The notes beneath the pieces are model-generated. The model was not told the DNA's origin and made no database searches. It saw only the letters and a program-made list of their open reading frames with translations. Of a DNA stretch of 64,000 nt, positions 7,566-16,182 are shown one piece after another (position 1 is the stretch's first letter; every line of letters starts with the position of its first letter). Origin of the DNA: Avibacterium gallinarum (GTDB lineage Bacteria; Pseudomonadota; Gammaproteobacteria; Enterobacterales; Pasteurellaceae); NCBI RefSeq assembly GCF_002921135.1, contig NZ_PQVJ01000015.1, positions 62,001-126,000 of the forward strand. Direction: 5' to 3'. A program made the position numbers and the translations under genes.

Positions 7566-9219
7566 TTACACGGAACATAGTCTTATCGCCACGCAGCCCG
7601 ATTGGCGCTATAGCGATTTTGCTTACAAAGCCCTACAAATGGCGCAAGCGTTCAAACAGCAAAAGGTGAAATCCATTGCGGTTTGGTTGGAAGACGGCGC
7701 AAACCTTGCCTGCACCTTGCTTGCTGCTTGGGAGGCTGATGTACGCGTGCTTTTTCCACCCAATTTAACCCAAGAAAGCCGTGAATGGGTTGCGCAGCAC
7801 GCTCAGTTCTGGTTGTGTGATAATGACGCTGAACTCTCACCTTATATGGCGTTTAAGGATTTTGGTGGCGATCAGCAGGTACAAAAACAAGAAAATTTTG
7901 CACCGCACTTTGATCGTAACGCACAAACAGAAATTTGGCTGAAAACGTCAGGTAGCACAGGGGAAGCAAAAACCATTGTGAAAACCGCTCAGCAAATGTG
8001 GCGAAGTGCACAAGTGTTGGCAGAGGCTCTGCCTTTCCCAGCGGATAATCAATGGCGTGCCATTAGCACGGTGAGCATTCAGCACGTTTATGGCTTAACC
8101 GTGCATATTATGATGTCGTTAGCGCTTGGCTGGCAAATTGGGCGTAAGCAATTGTTTTATCCTGAGTGTATCAAATCAGCGCTTAACCAATCAGAAAATG
8201 CCGTGTTGGTGAGTAGCCCTGCGATGTTATCAAGTATTGCTTGGGACACAATGGCAATGCCAAAAAGTCTGCGTGGTATTGTTTCTTCAGGTGGTGCATT
8301 GGCTGAAGATGTTTCAACTCAAATCCGTGCAGCAACTCACGCCCCTGTGGTAGAAATTTATGGCAGCACGGAAACAGGCCCAATTGCAATTCGTGATGAT
8401 ATTCATCTTTGGAAAAGATTGCCAAATAGCCAGCTTGGGCAAGATGAACAAGATGCCTTATGGATTGAAGCAGACTGGATTTCAGGACGCGAGCAAACCG
8501 CAGATGTAGTGGAATTTGAAGAGTCAGGCTTTCGTTTACTTGGACGTTGTGATCGCATTGTGAAAATTGGTGATAAGCGCACATCTTTAGTGAGCATTGA
8601 ACGCCAGTTATTACAACATCCTTTTGTGGAAGATTGTTATATCGCACGCCACCCCGAGCAAAATCGTTTAGCGGCGTGGGTGGGATTAACGGAAGCAGGC
8701 ATTAATGCTTTCCGTGAGCAAGGTCGCCGTGCATTAATTGCCGAACTGAAACAAGCTGTCGCTGCAAATCAAGATAAATCCGCCATTCCACGTTTTTGGC
8801 GTTTTACTGATAAATTGCCGCGCAATAGTCAATCGAAAATTAATAAATTAGCCTTTAATCAGGTTTGTTTGGAAAGCGTGCTTGATCCTATTTGGTCTAG
8901 GCCTGAGCGTGATGGCAATCAATATGTGATCAAAGGCAAAGTGCCGTTGGAATTGCGTTTCTTAAAAGATCATTTTGCTGAATTTCCCTTAGTGCCGGGT
9001 GTGATTGAGTTACAATGGATCAGCGAAAAAATGCAGGATTTTTTAGGTAGGGATCTTAATTTTTCGAGCATTGATCGTTTGAAGTTCCAGCATTTTTTAC
9101 GTCCAAATGATGAATTTGAACTCACGCTTAGTTGGCAGCCTGAAAAGCGGCGAATCGCGTTCCAGCTTAAAGTTGCCGAAGAAACCTGCTGTAGCGGTGT
9201 GGCACTTTTAATGGAATAA
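7558..9219 (+). CDS. Aryl-ACP ligase fused to an ApeI-like dehydratase domain
   Basis: 553 residues. Residues 1-445 form an ANL adenylating enzyme: phosphate loop TSGSTGEAK near 130, IYGSTETG near 267, GRCDRIVKIGDKR near 330, and the C-terminal catalytic lysine in LPRNSQSK near 427. Residues about 455-553 are a hotdog domain with DHFAEFPLVPGVIELQW, the FabA/FabZ-like active-site pattern. In E. coli the ligase (ApeH) and dehydratase (ApeI) are separate proteins. A second, unfused ligase lies at 9777-11102, so this operon has a duplicated ligase. The ligase should load 4-hydroxybenzoate-type starters onto the ACP; the dehydratase should act with the ApeP-like partner. Confidence 0.85.
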   Translation: MPNYTEHSLIATQPDWRYSDFAYKALQMAQAFKQQKVKSIAVWLEDGANLACTLLAAWEADVRVLFPPNLTQESREWVAQHAQFWLCDNDAELSPYMAFKDFGGDQQVQKQENFAPHFDRNAQTEIWLKTSGSTGEAKTIVKTAQQMWRSAQVLAEALPFPADNQWRAISTVSIQHVYGLTVHIMMSLALGWQIGRKQLFYPECIKSALNQSENAVLVSSPAMLSSIAWDTMAMPKSLRGIVSSGGALAEDVSTQIRAATHAPVVEIYGSTETGPIAIRDDIHLWKRLPNSQLGQDEQDALWIEADWISGREQTADVVEFEESGFRLLGRCDRIVKIGDKRTSLVSIERQLLQHPFVEDCYIARHPEQNRLAAWVGLTEAGINAFREQGRRALIAELKQAVAANQDKSAIPRFWRFTDKLPRNSQSKINKLAFNQVCLESVLDPIWSRPERDGNQYVIKGKVPLELRFLKDHFAEFPLVPGVIELQWISEKMQDFLGRDLNFSSIDRLKFQHFLRPNDEFELTLSWQPEKRRIAFQLKVAEETCCSGVALLME

Positions 9220-9223
9220 CATA

Positions 9224-9787
9224 ATGAAAGCCTTAATTTCCGTTCTTATCACCTTATTCCTTGCAGTAAGTGCGGTGGCTTTTCCCATTGTTTTTTGGTG
9301 GCAAGGGGCAAATAGCCCCATCTTGTTTTATCTGCCGTGGATAATGGCGGCATTATGGGCGGTGAAAGGGCTACTACAAAAGCCCTCACCGCAGCGTTAT
9401 TTCTCTTTTTGCCTAGCATTAATTTTAGTGGTAATCGCAGGCACACGCGCCTTAGTGGGAATGTTTTGGTATCCCGTGATTATCAATGGATTAATGTTCG
9501 CCTTATTTGCAAGTAGCCTATGGCAATCGCAAACTTTTGTAGAGCGTTTAGCCCGCTTGCAAGAACCGAATTTAACAGCAGAAGGTGTGCGTTACACCCG
9601 AACCGTAACCCAAGTATGGTGCGTTGTGTTTATTATCAATATCGTGATTACCAGCGCACTCATATTCGGGCAATATTATGATTATTGGGCATTATATTCT
9701 GGAGTGATTTCCTATGTGTTCATTGGTTTAGTGATGGGCATTGAATGGATCATTCGACAACAAGTAAAAAAACATCATGCAAATTAA
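9224..9787 (+). CDS. apeG: APE-cluster inner membrane protein (COG4648 type)
   Basis: 187 residues with five or six hydrophobic helices (about 4-24, 31-50, 60-80, 83-100, 125-147, 155-175). It matches the COG4648-type membrane proteins found beside the ACP and ligase genes of APE operons. The start is four bases after the preceding stop. The biochemical function is not established; export or membrane organisation of the complex is possible. It lies between the two ligase copies. Confidence 0.7.
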   Translation: MKALISVLITLFLAVSAVAFPIVFWWQGANSPILFYLPWIMAALWAVKGLLQKPSPQRYFSFCLALILVVIAGTRALVGMFWYPVIINGLMFALFASSLWQSQTFVERLARLQEPNLTAEGVRYTRTVTQVWCVVFIINIVITSALIFGQYYDYWALYSGVISYVFIGLVMGIEWIIRQQVKKHHAN

Positions 9788-11102
9788 TTTTTCAGCAATG
9801 AAGGACATCACCTTAAATCCTTCTTGGTCAAAACAAGATTTTACCTTGCGTGCGTGGCAAATTAGTCAGCAATTACAGCAGCAACAGATACATAGCCTAG
9901 GTTTATGGCTTGATGATGCAGCACAAATGGCGTGTGTGTTGCTGGCGTGTTTTCAGGCAAAAGTGCGGGTGTTATTGCCGCCAAATTTATTAGCAGAAAA
10001 CCAACAATGGCTAGCGCAAGAAAATGCGATGTTGATGGATAATGAATGTTTTGCTACCTTTGGTTTAGCACAACAAATTAATGCTGAGACTTTAGCCCAG
10101 CCTTTAATCGATCCCCATTGTCAAAGTGAAATTTGGCTTAAAACCTCAGGCAGCAGTGGCGAGCCAAAAATTTTAGTTAAAACCGCAGAAAAAATGTGGC
10201 GGGAGGCTCAAGCTATTGCGCAGAGTGTCGCATTTTCAGAGAATACACCGCTATATGTGGTATCAAGTGTATCTGCCCAACATCATTATGGTTTATCTTA
10301 CCGCATTTTCTTACCGCTCTATTTAGGCTGGCCATTGGCACGCTTGCAATATCATTATCCCGAATATTTGATGAGCGAAAGTTTACACGCAGAAAATGTA
10401 TTATGGGTAAGTAGCCCTGCCTTGCTGACTCACCTTAATTTAAAAGATCCCAAACTTGCTCGTTGTGGCATTCGTGCTGTTGTTTCCGCAGGCTCGCCCT
10501 TACCTTTGGATACGGCACAATGTATTCGTGATACCTTATCTTGCCGAATGATCGAATGTTACGGCAGCACTGAAACAGGGGCAATTGCGTTTCGTGAGCA
10601 AGAAACCTTATGGACGCCGACCATATTTACCACAGTAGGATTAACAGAAAATGGCACGCTTTGGGTGAAATCCCCTTGGCTTGATCAGTCAGAAATTATG
10701 GCAGACGCGGCGGAAATGCACGGCGAGCGTTTTTTACTGCTTGGGCGTGTGGATCGCATTGTCAAACTAGGCGATAAACGCATTTCGCTGGTCAATATAG
10801 AACAAGCCTTGCAGGAGCATTCTTGGGTGGTGGATTGCTTTATTGCGCAGCACCCTAATCAGGCTCGCCCTGCGGCTTGGGTAGCATTAAATGAAGAAGG
10901 GGTAAACTTATATCGCACACAAGGGCGTAATGCAGTCATTCATTCACTTCGCCAGCATCTTAGCCAAACTCAAGAAGCCGCAGCGTTGCCACGTTTTTGG
11001 CGTTTTACCGAGAAACTGCCACGCAACAGCCAATCAAAAATTTTAAAAGCGGATTTCGAGCAGGTTTTCCTCCGCCAGCAAGAGGAATTAACCAATGCAT
11101 AA
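9777..11102 (+). CDS. apeH: Second aryl-ACP ligase, without dehydratase domain
   Basis: 441 residues, clearly paralogous to the first ligase: TSGSSGEPK near 125, CYGSTETGAIAF near 260, LGRVDRIVKLGDKR near 322 and RFWRFTEKLPRNSQSK near the C-terminus. It ends where the hotdog domain begins in its sister protein. All adenylation motifs are present, so it should be active. The two copies could use different aryl starters, or one may be becoming redundant. ATG 9777 overlaps the preceding gene by 11 bases; ATG 9798 is an alternative. Confidence 0.85.
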   Translation: MQINFSAMKDITLNPSWSKQDFTLRAWQISQQLQQQQIHSLGLWLDDAAQMACVLLACFQAKVRVLLPPNLLAENQQWLAQENAMLMDNECFATFGLAQQINAETLAQPLIDPHCQSEIWLKTSGSSGEPKILVKTAEKMWREAQAIAQSVAFSENTPLYVVSSVSAQHHYGLSYRIFLPLYLGWPLARLQYHYPEYLMSESLHAENVLWVSSPALLTHLNLKDPKLARCGIRAVVSAGSPLPLDTAQCIRDTLSCRMIECYGSTETGAIAFREQETLWTPTIFTTVGLTENGTLWVKSPWLDQSEIMADAAEMHGERFLLLGRVDRIVKLGDKRISLVNIEQALQEHSWVVDCFIAQHPNQARPAAWVALNEEGVNLYRTQGRNAVIHSLRQHLSQTQEAAALPRFWRFTEKLPRNSQSKILKADFEQVFLRQQEELTNA

Positions 11103-11835
11103 TCAGCCAATAAATCAACAAGTGATTGCCCTTATTCCTCATTATAATCATTCCAACACTGTAGGCGCCGTAGCACATCAGCTACGCCAACTTAATTTAC
11201 CTGTGCTGATTATTGATGATGGCTCAACAGCGGAGCACAAAGTGGCACTTCACGAACTTGCACAACAAGACGGTATTCAAGTTCATTTTTGTCCGCAGAA
11301 TGGGGGCAAAGGCGCGGCAATGAAAGTGGGATTTAGGCTGGCGTGGGAACAGGGTTTTGCCTATGCTGTACAAGTCGATGCAGACGGACAACATCAACTT
11401 TCTGATGTGGCGATCTTTTTACAAAAAAGTGCGGAAAATCCCACCGCACTTATTTGTGGACGTCCTATTTATGGCGATGATGCGCCAAAATCCCGTTTAT
11501 ACGGTAGAAAGATTACCGATTTTTGGAATGCCATTCACACCCATTCACGGGATATTTTAGATGGAATGTGTGGTTTTCGGCTTTATCCTGTGGTGGCAAT
11601 GATGGATTTGTTGAAACAGGAAAAAATTGGCGATCGAATGGACTTTGACATTGAAATTATTGTCAAAGCACATTGGTATCAAATTCCAATGGTATGGGTG
11701 GATACCCCCGTGCGTTATGATAAGAATGGCACATCACATTTCCGTGCTTTTGCGGATAACTGGAAAATCAGCAAAATGCACACCAAACTTTTTTGGCAAA
11801 TGGTATGGCGAATGATACGAGGCAAACCGTTATGA
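11095..11835 (+). CDS. Family 2 glycosyltransferase
   Basis: 246 residues with the GT-A fold: VIALIPHYNHSNTV at the start, IIDDGS near 38, NGGKGAAMKVGF near 72 and the DXD-like VDADGQH near 97. This resembles dolichyl-phosphate-mannose-synthase-like enzymes. In E. coli APE clusters a glycosyltransferase and an acyltransferase are linked (ApeJ); here they are two genes with an ATGA overlap. It probably adds a sugar to the lipid anchor on the cytoplasmic side. GAGGAATTAACC precedes the start. Confidence 0.8.
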   Translation: MHNQPINQQVIALIPHYNHSNTVGAVAHQLRQLNLPVLIIDDGSTAEHKVALHELAQQDGIQVHFCPQNGGKGAAMKVGFRLAWEQGFAYAVQVDADGQHQLSDVAIFLQKSAENPTALICGRPIYGDDAPKSRLYGRKITDFWNAIHTHSRDILDGMCGFRLYPVVAMMDLLKQEKIGDRMDFDIEIIVKAHWYQIPMVWVDTPVRYDKNGTSHFRAFADNWKISKMHTKLFWQMVWRMIRGKPL

Positions 11836-12764
11836 GCCAACAAGAAAAACATTGGGCAAAGCAACAGGAGCGTGGTACAAGATTCTTTCTCAATCTCACT
11901 CGATTGATTGTGGCATATCTGCCTTTGTGGGCGATCCGCTTTGCGACCTTCGTGGTAGTGAGCTATTTTTTTGCCACTTCAAAGAAAGCGCGTCAATATA
12001 TTGCTGAATATCAGCAACGTTTGTGTCAAACCTTTCCAGAAGTGAAATTACCAACTTGGGCGGTTTTTCGTCAATTTTTGACTTTTGGCGAAGCAATCAC
12101 GGATCGCTTTGCGGTGTGGCAAAATAAAATTAACTATCACGATTTGCATATTGATGATGCGGATAATCTTTATCACGACATTGATCATCAAAGCCGTGGA
12201 CAAATTTTATTATGCTCCCATTTTGGCAACATTGAAATTTGTCGTGCGTTAGTTGATAGCGGACATCACCCTAATTTTGTGCTGAACGTGTTAGTGCATA
12301 GCCACCACGCAGAGGCTTTTAATGAAGCTTTAGAAAAAGCGGGGGCAAAATCGCTTCCTGTCATTCAGGTAACAGATTTAGATGCACAAAAGATGTTTGA
12401 ATTGCACCAACGTATAGAACGTGGCGAATGGATTGCCATTGCCGCAGATCGCATTCCTGTGCGTGGCGATAAAACACAAAAAGTCAATTTTCTTGGTAAG
12501 CCAGCGGATTTTCCGCAAGGCGCTTGGTTGCTTTCGGCATTGCTCAAAGCACCGCTTAATACGGTGTTTTGTGTGAAATCGCAAGGGCGTTATCAATTAA
12601 AATTGCGCCGTTTCAGCACTGCCATTTCAGGGCGAGGTGAAGTGCGCCAGCAACATATTCAACAGGCAATGCAGCAATATGCTGATGTATTGGCGCAAGC
12701 CTGCCGTGAGCAGCCATTACAATGGTTTAATTTTTACGATTTTTGGAACGATAACAAAGAATGA
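11832..12764 (+). CDS. LpxL/HtrB-like lipid acyltransferase
   Basis: 310 residues starting at the ATGA overlap (ATG 11832). A hydrophobic N-terminal helix (about 20-40) is followed by the acyltransferase site SHFGNIEICR (H-x4-E) near 130, then AADRIPVRGDK near 205 and FPQGAW near 235, as in lauroyl/myristoyl acyltransferases of lipid A synthesis. Here it most likely acylates the APE glycolipid anchor. With the preceding glycosyltransferase it corresponds to the two halves of ApeJ in other species. Confidence 0.8.
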   Translation: MSQQEKHWAKQQERGTRFFLNLTRLIVAYLPLWAIRFATFVVVSYFFATSKKARQYIAEYQQRLCQTFPEVKLPTWAVFRQFLTFGEAITDRFAVWQNKINYHDLHIDDADNLYHDIDHQSRGQILLCSHFGNIEICRALVDSGHHPNFVLNVLVHSHHAEAFNEALEKAGAKSLPVIQVTDLDAQKMFELHQRIERGEWIAIAADRIPVRGDKTQKVNFLGKPADFPQGAWLLSALLKAPLNTVFCVKSQGRYQLKLRRFSTAISGRGEVRQQHIQQAMQQYADVLAQACREQPLQWFNFYDFWNDNKE

Positions 12765-13207
12765 AAGCGAAAAAACACGTTTATTGCCAACATCAATCTG
12801 ATTATGAAATTCCCTTTTTTGATGTGGATTCTGCGCATATTATGTGGCACGGGCATTATATTAAATATTTTGAAATGGCACGTTGTGCGTTGCTAGAAGA
12901 CATTGGCTACACTTATGATGATATTCGTGCCGACGGTTATGGTTGGCCTATTGTGCAACTGAATGTGAAATATGTTCGCCCTGCACTTTTTCGTCAAAAA
13001 ATCCGCGTAACCCTTTCCGTAGTGGAATATGATACCTGCCTGCGTATTGATTATGTGATTACTGATTTAGCAACGGGTAAAAAACTCACGGTCGCCAGCA
13101 CCACACAAGTGGTGGTGGACGCCCAAACAGGCGAAATGCAATTAGAGGCAACGGAAAATTGGCGTAAAGCCTTTGAAGCCTACAAAGGCTTTCAACCGTT
13201 AGCCTAA
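12761..13207 (+). CDS. apeK: Hotdog acyl thioesterase (YbgC/FadM family)
   Basis: 148 residues. FFDVDSAHIMWHGHYIKYFEMAR near residues 20-42 is the 4-hydroxybenzoyl-CoA-thioesterase motif with the catalytic aspartate; VKYVRPALFRQKIRV follows. It probably releases acyl or aryl-polyene chains from a carrier or proofreads misloaded ones. The start overlaps the previous stop (ATGA). Confidence 0.8.
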   Translation: MKAKKHVYCQHQSDYEIPFFDVDSAHIMWHGHYIKYFEMARCALLEDIGYTYDDIRADGYGWPIVQLNVKYVRPALFRQKIRVTLSVVEYDTCLRIDYVITDLATGKKLTVASTTQVVVDAQTGEMQLEATENWRKAFEAYKGFQPLA

Positions 13208-13225
13208 GGTACAGGAAAAACAGAA

Positions 13226-13810
13226 ATGAAAAAATATTTGGTGTTATTGTTATGGGTAATCAGCTTGCCCCTTTGGGCATTCTCTGAGCAAGATCTGATC
13301 AAGCAACTTCAACAAAGCCATAATGTGCAAGGGGATTTTGTGCAACAACGCTTTCTCAAAGCATTACCCCAACCGATTGAAAGCAGCGGGCAATTCGCCT
13401 TAGTGGCAGAAAAAGGATTACTGTGGAAAATGCAACAGCCGTTTAGCACGGAATTACGCATCACGCCACAAGGCATTGAGCAATGGAATGGGCAGCACTG
13501 GGTTTCCAACGGAAATATGGCGCAATCGCAACAAATTCGCTTGTTTTTAGGGTTGTTGTCGGGCGATTTGTCAGGGCTAAAAAGCCATTTTGACGTTGCA
13601 TTAAGTGGCGATGCAAAACAATGGACATTACACCTTACGCCCAGTTCACTCTTAATGAAACAGATCTTTACGTCAATTATTGTGCAGGGAAATCAAAGTG
13701 TTACCGCAATGCAACTGAATGAAGTGCAAGGCGATAGCACCAAAATTCACTTTCAGCACATTCAGCTTAATCAACCCTTACCACCTGCGGTGAAGCAAGC
13801 ACTAGAATAA
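13226..13810 (+). CDS. apeL: LolA-like periplasmic carrier
   Basis: 194 residues with a signal peptide (MKKYLVLLLWVISLPLWA) and a LolA fold: GDFVQQRFL, SSGQFALVAEKGLLWKMQQPF and LFLGLLSGDLSGL. LolA carries lipoproteins between membranes; in APE clusters the homologue is thought to carry the polyene lipid across the periplasm with the MMPL exporter encoded next. Four bases separate it from the earliest possible start of that gene. Confidence 0.8.
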   Translation: MKKYLVLLLWVISLPLWAFSEQDLIKQLQQSHNVQGDFVQQRFLKALPQPIESSGQFALVAEKGLLWKMQQPFSTELRITPQGIEQWNGQHWVSNGNMAQSQQIRLFLGLLSGDLSGLKSHFDVALSGDAKQWTLHLTPSSLLMKQIFTSIIVQGNQSVTAMQLNEVQGDSTKIHFQHIQLNQPLPPAVKQALE

Positions 13811-13825
13811 AAAGTGAGAGCCAAA

Positions 13826-16156
13826 ATGTCGCACTTGCCAATAAAAACAGCAAAATTTCCCACTGCACTTTTTTCTACATCGGTTCGCCTTGCTTATGTA
13901 ATAAGCTTGGTGTTTTGTGTAGTTGTACTGGCGGTGTTTATTTGGCGTGGGAATTGGCTACAAACGGATTTACAAGCGCTGCTTCCTAAGGATCAACAAT
14001 GGCAAGCGGTGCAGCAGCAAGTGGATAAACAACAGGAGCAACAACTTAACCGCAAAATTATTGCCCTTGTCGGCGCACCACAAGCTCACCAAGCATGGCA
14101 ACTTTCGCAACAAATCGCACAGCGCTGGCGTGAAAGTGGATTGTTCAGCCAAGTGGCGAGCGAATTTCAACCCGATCTTAATCAGCTTCGTGAGGGCGTA
14201 AAAGCTCTTGCTTTCGCCACCTTGCCTGCGGATGTTCGCACACAATTAATTCAGCAGCCCCATCAATATTTTCAGCAATATGCCGAGCAAATTAGTAACC
14301 CTTTCGCGGCACAAAGTTTATTGCCCTTAGATCAAGATTGGCTTGGCTTCGGACGATTTACACTCGCGCAAGCACAGCCACAAAGCAATGTGCAATGGCA
14401 GGCAGAAAGTGGCGCATTGACAGTCAATGAGCAAGGAAAAACTTGGGTATTATTGCAAGGCGAATTACCCCCACAAAACTGGCTTACCCCACCTTTGGCA
14501 TTGCAGCAACTGATTGCGCAAAATCAGCACCTTGTGCAAGAACAGGGGGCGGAAATGGCGATCACTGGAGCAAGTTTATTTGCGCTGCAAGCCAAACAAG
14601 GGGCGGAACGAGAAAGCCAATTAATGAGCGGTTTTGGCATTGGGCTGACTTTAATCTTATTGCTGGTGGTATTTCGATCGTTACGCGTGTTATGGCTATT
14701 TTTCCCCATTGCAGCTGGCGTGTTGGTCGGTTTAGTGGCAACCCTTGCTTGGTTTGGACAAGTGCATATTTTAACCCTTGTCATCGGTACGAGCTTAATC
14801 GGTATGCTAATTGATTTCCCATTACATTGGCTATCTGGCTCATTGCTTTCTCGCCGCTGGCAACCACAGACTGCAATGCAGAAATTACGCTTAACCTTTA
14901 GCGTGAGTTTATTAGTCACCTTGCTTGGCTATGGTTTGCTCGGTTTCACCACCTTGCCCGCGTTACAGCAAACCGCGCTATTTTCAGCGGCGGCACTATT
15001 AGCCGCGGTGTTATGCACACAACTTTTATTGCCTTATTTTTTCCGCCATTATCAAACTAAACGCCCAACAAATTTGCTATATGCCTTTTACAAAGTGCGG
15101 TGCTTTTTGCAAAAGTTTTTTGTTTATCGAAAAGCCTTGATCGCTATGCTCATTCTTTTTGTAGCAGGCGGAATTATGCAATCTAAGTGGCAAGATGATA
15201 TTCGCCAATGGGTGGCATTGTCGCCCAACTTAGTCAGCCAAGCACAAAAAATTGGTGAATTAACTGGAATGCAGTTAAGCGGGCAATATTTTTTAGTGCG
15301 AGCAGAAAATGATGAAAAATTACTCGAAAAATTGACTGCACTTGATGTTCGATTAAAACAAGCCAAGCAACAGCAGCAGCTAGAAAGTTATCAATCTTTG
15401 AGCCAATGGTTAATGAGCGAAAAGCAGCAGCATAATTTTGCCCAACAATTACAGCGTTTATCTGAACAGGATTTCGCACCGCTTACCGCAATGGGCATTC
15501 CTGCTGGAATTGTGCAACAGCAACTTAACGCATTGATAACCCAACCTGCGGTATCCTTACAAGCTGCACTAAAAAATCCCTTAGGGCAAGGGTGGCAAAG
15601 TTTATATTTAGGGAAAATAAACGGACAATGCGCAGCGATTGTTCCTGTAAATGGTGGGGTTTACCAAGCCTTATCGCAACTTGCGAATGATCAAGATATT
15701 TTCTGGCAAGACAAGCGTAGCCACTTAAACGAATCTTTCCAACAAACTCGTAATCAAGCTGCGTGGCTGAAACTGCTTTCTTTCGCGTTGGCGGGATTGT
15801 TGTTATGGCGTTATTTCGGGGCGAAAACCAGTGGCAAAATGTTATTTGTGCCAGTTTGTGCGGTGCTTGCCACCTTGGGGATTTTCGGCTGGCTTGGCTT
15901 GCCAATCAGTTTGTTTGCGATGTTTGGAATGTTATTGGTCTCCGCCATTGCAGTGGATTATGTGGCGTATTTACAAAGTGTGTCGGCATTGACTGCGCAT
16001 AAGCAATTCGCCATTTTACTCGCTGCCAGTACCACGTTGATTTCTTTCGGTTTGCTCACGTTAAGCAGCACGCCAGCGGTGGCGTTGTTTGGACTAAGCG
16101 TGAGTATCGGCGTGATCTGTGCAGTGGGGATTGCGTTTATAATGTATCGTAAATAA
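13826..16156 (+). CDS. apeM: MMPL/RND-type exporter
   Basis: 776 residues from ATG 13826 (GAGAG about eight bases upstream; GTG 13814 is possible). It has the RND/MMPL layout: one helix near 20-40, a large periplasmic domain, five helices at about 255-405, a helix near 430, a second periplasmic domain, then five more helices to the end. Acidic residues lie within helix 4 (GMLIDFP) and its counterpart (AIAVDYV), as expected for proton relay. Members transport lipids to the periplasm or outer membrane; the APE lipid is the natural substrate. The gene is Gln-codon rich and contains degenerate USS near its start. Confidence 0.8.
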   Translation: MSHLPIKTAKFPTALFSTSVRLAYVISLVFCVVVLAVFIWRGNWLQTDLQALLPKDQQWQAVQQQVDKQQEQQLNRKIIALVGAPQAHQAWQLSQQIAQRWRESGLFSQVASEFQPDLNQLREGVKALAFATLPADVRTQLIQQPHQYFQQYAEQISNPFAAQSLLPLDQDWLGFGRFTLAQAQPQSNVQWQAESGALTVNEQGKTWVLLQGELPPQNWLTPPLALQQLIAQNQHLVQEQGAEMAITGASLFALQAKQGAERESQLMSGFGIGLTLILLLVVFRSLRVLWLFFPIAAGVLVGLVATLAWFGQVHILTLVIGTSLIGMLIDFPLHWLSGSLLSRRWQPQTAMQKLRLTFSVSLLVTLLGYGLLGFTTLPALQQTALFSAAALLAAVLCTQLLLPYFFRHYQTKRPTNLLYAFYKVRCFLQKFFVYRKALIAMLILFVAGGIMQSKWQDDIRQWVALSPNLVSQAQKIGELTGMQLSGQYFLVRAENDEKLLEKLTALDVRLKQAKQQQQLESYQSLSQWLMSEKQQHNFAQQLQRLSEQDFAPLTAMGIPAGIVQQQLNALITQPAVSLQAALKNPLGQGWQSLYLGKINGQCAAIVPVNGGVYQALSQLANDQDIFWQDKRSHLNESFQQTRNQAAWLKLLSFALAGLLLWRYFGAKTSGKMLFVPVCAVLATLGIFGWLGLPISLFAMFGMLLVSAIAVDYVAYLQSVSALTAHKQFAILLAASTTLISFGLLTLSSTPAVALFGLSVSIGVICAVGIAFIMYRK

Positions 16157-16182
16157 TAACTAAACTTTTTAGGGAGAAAAAA

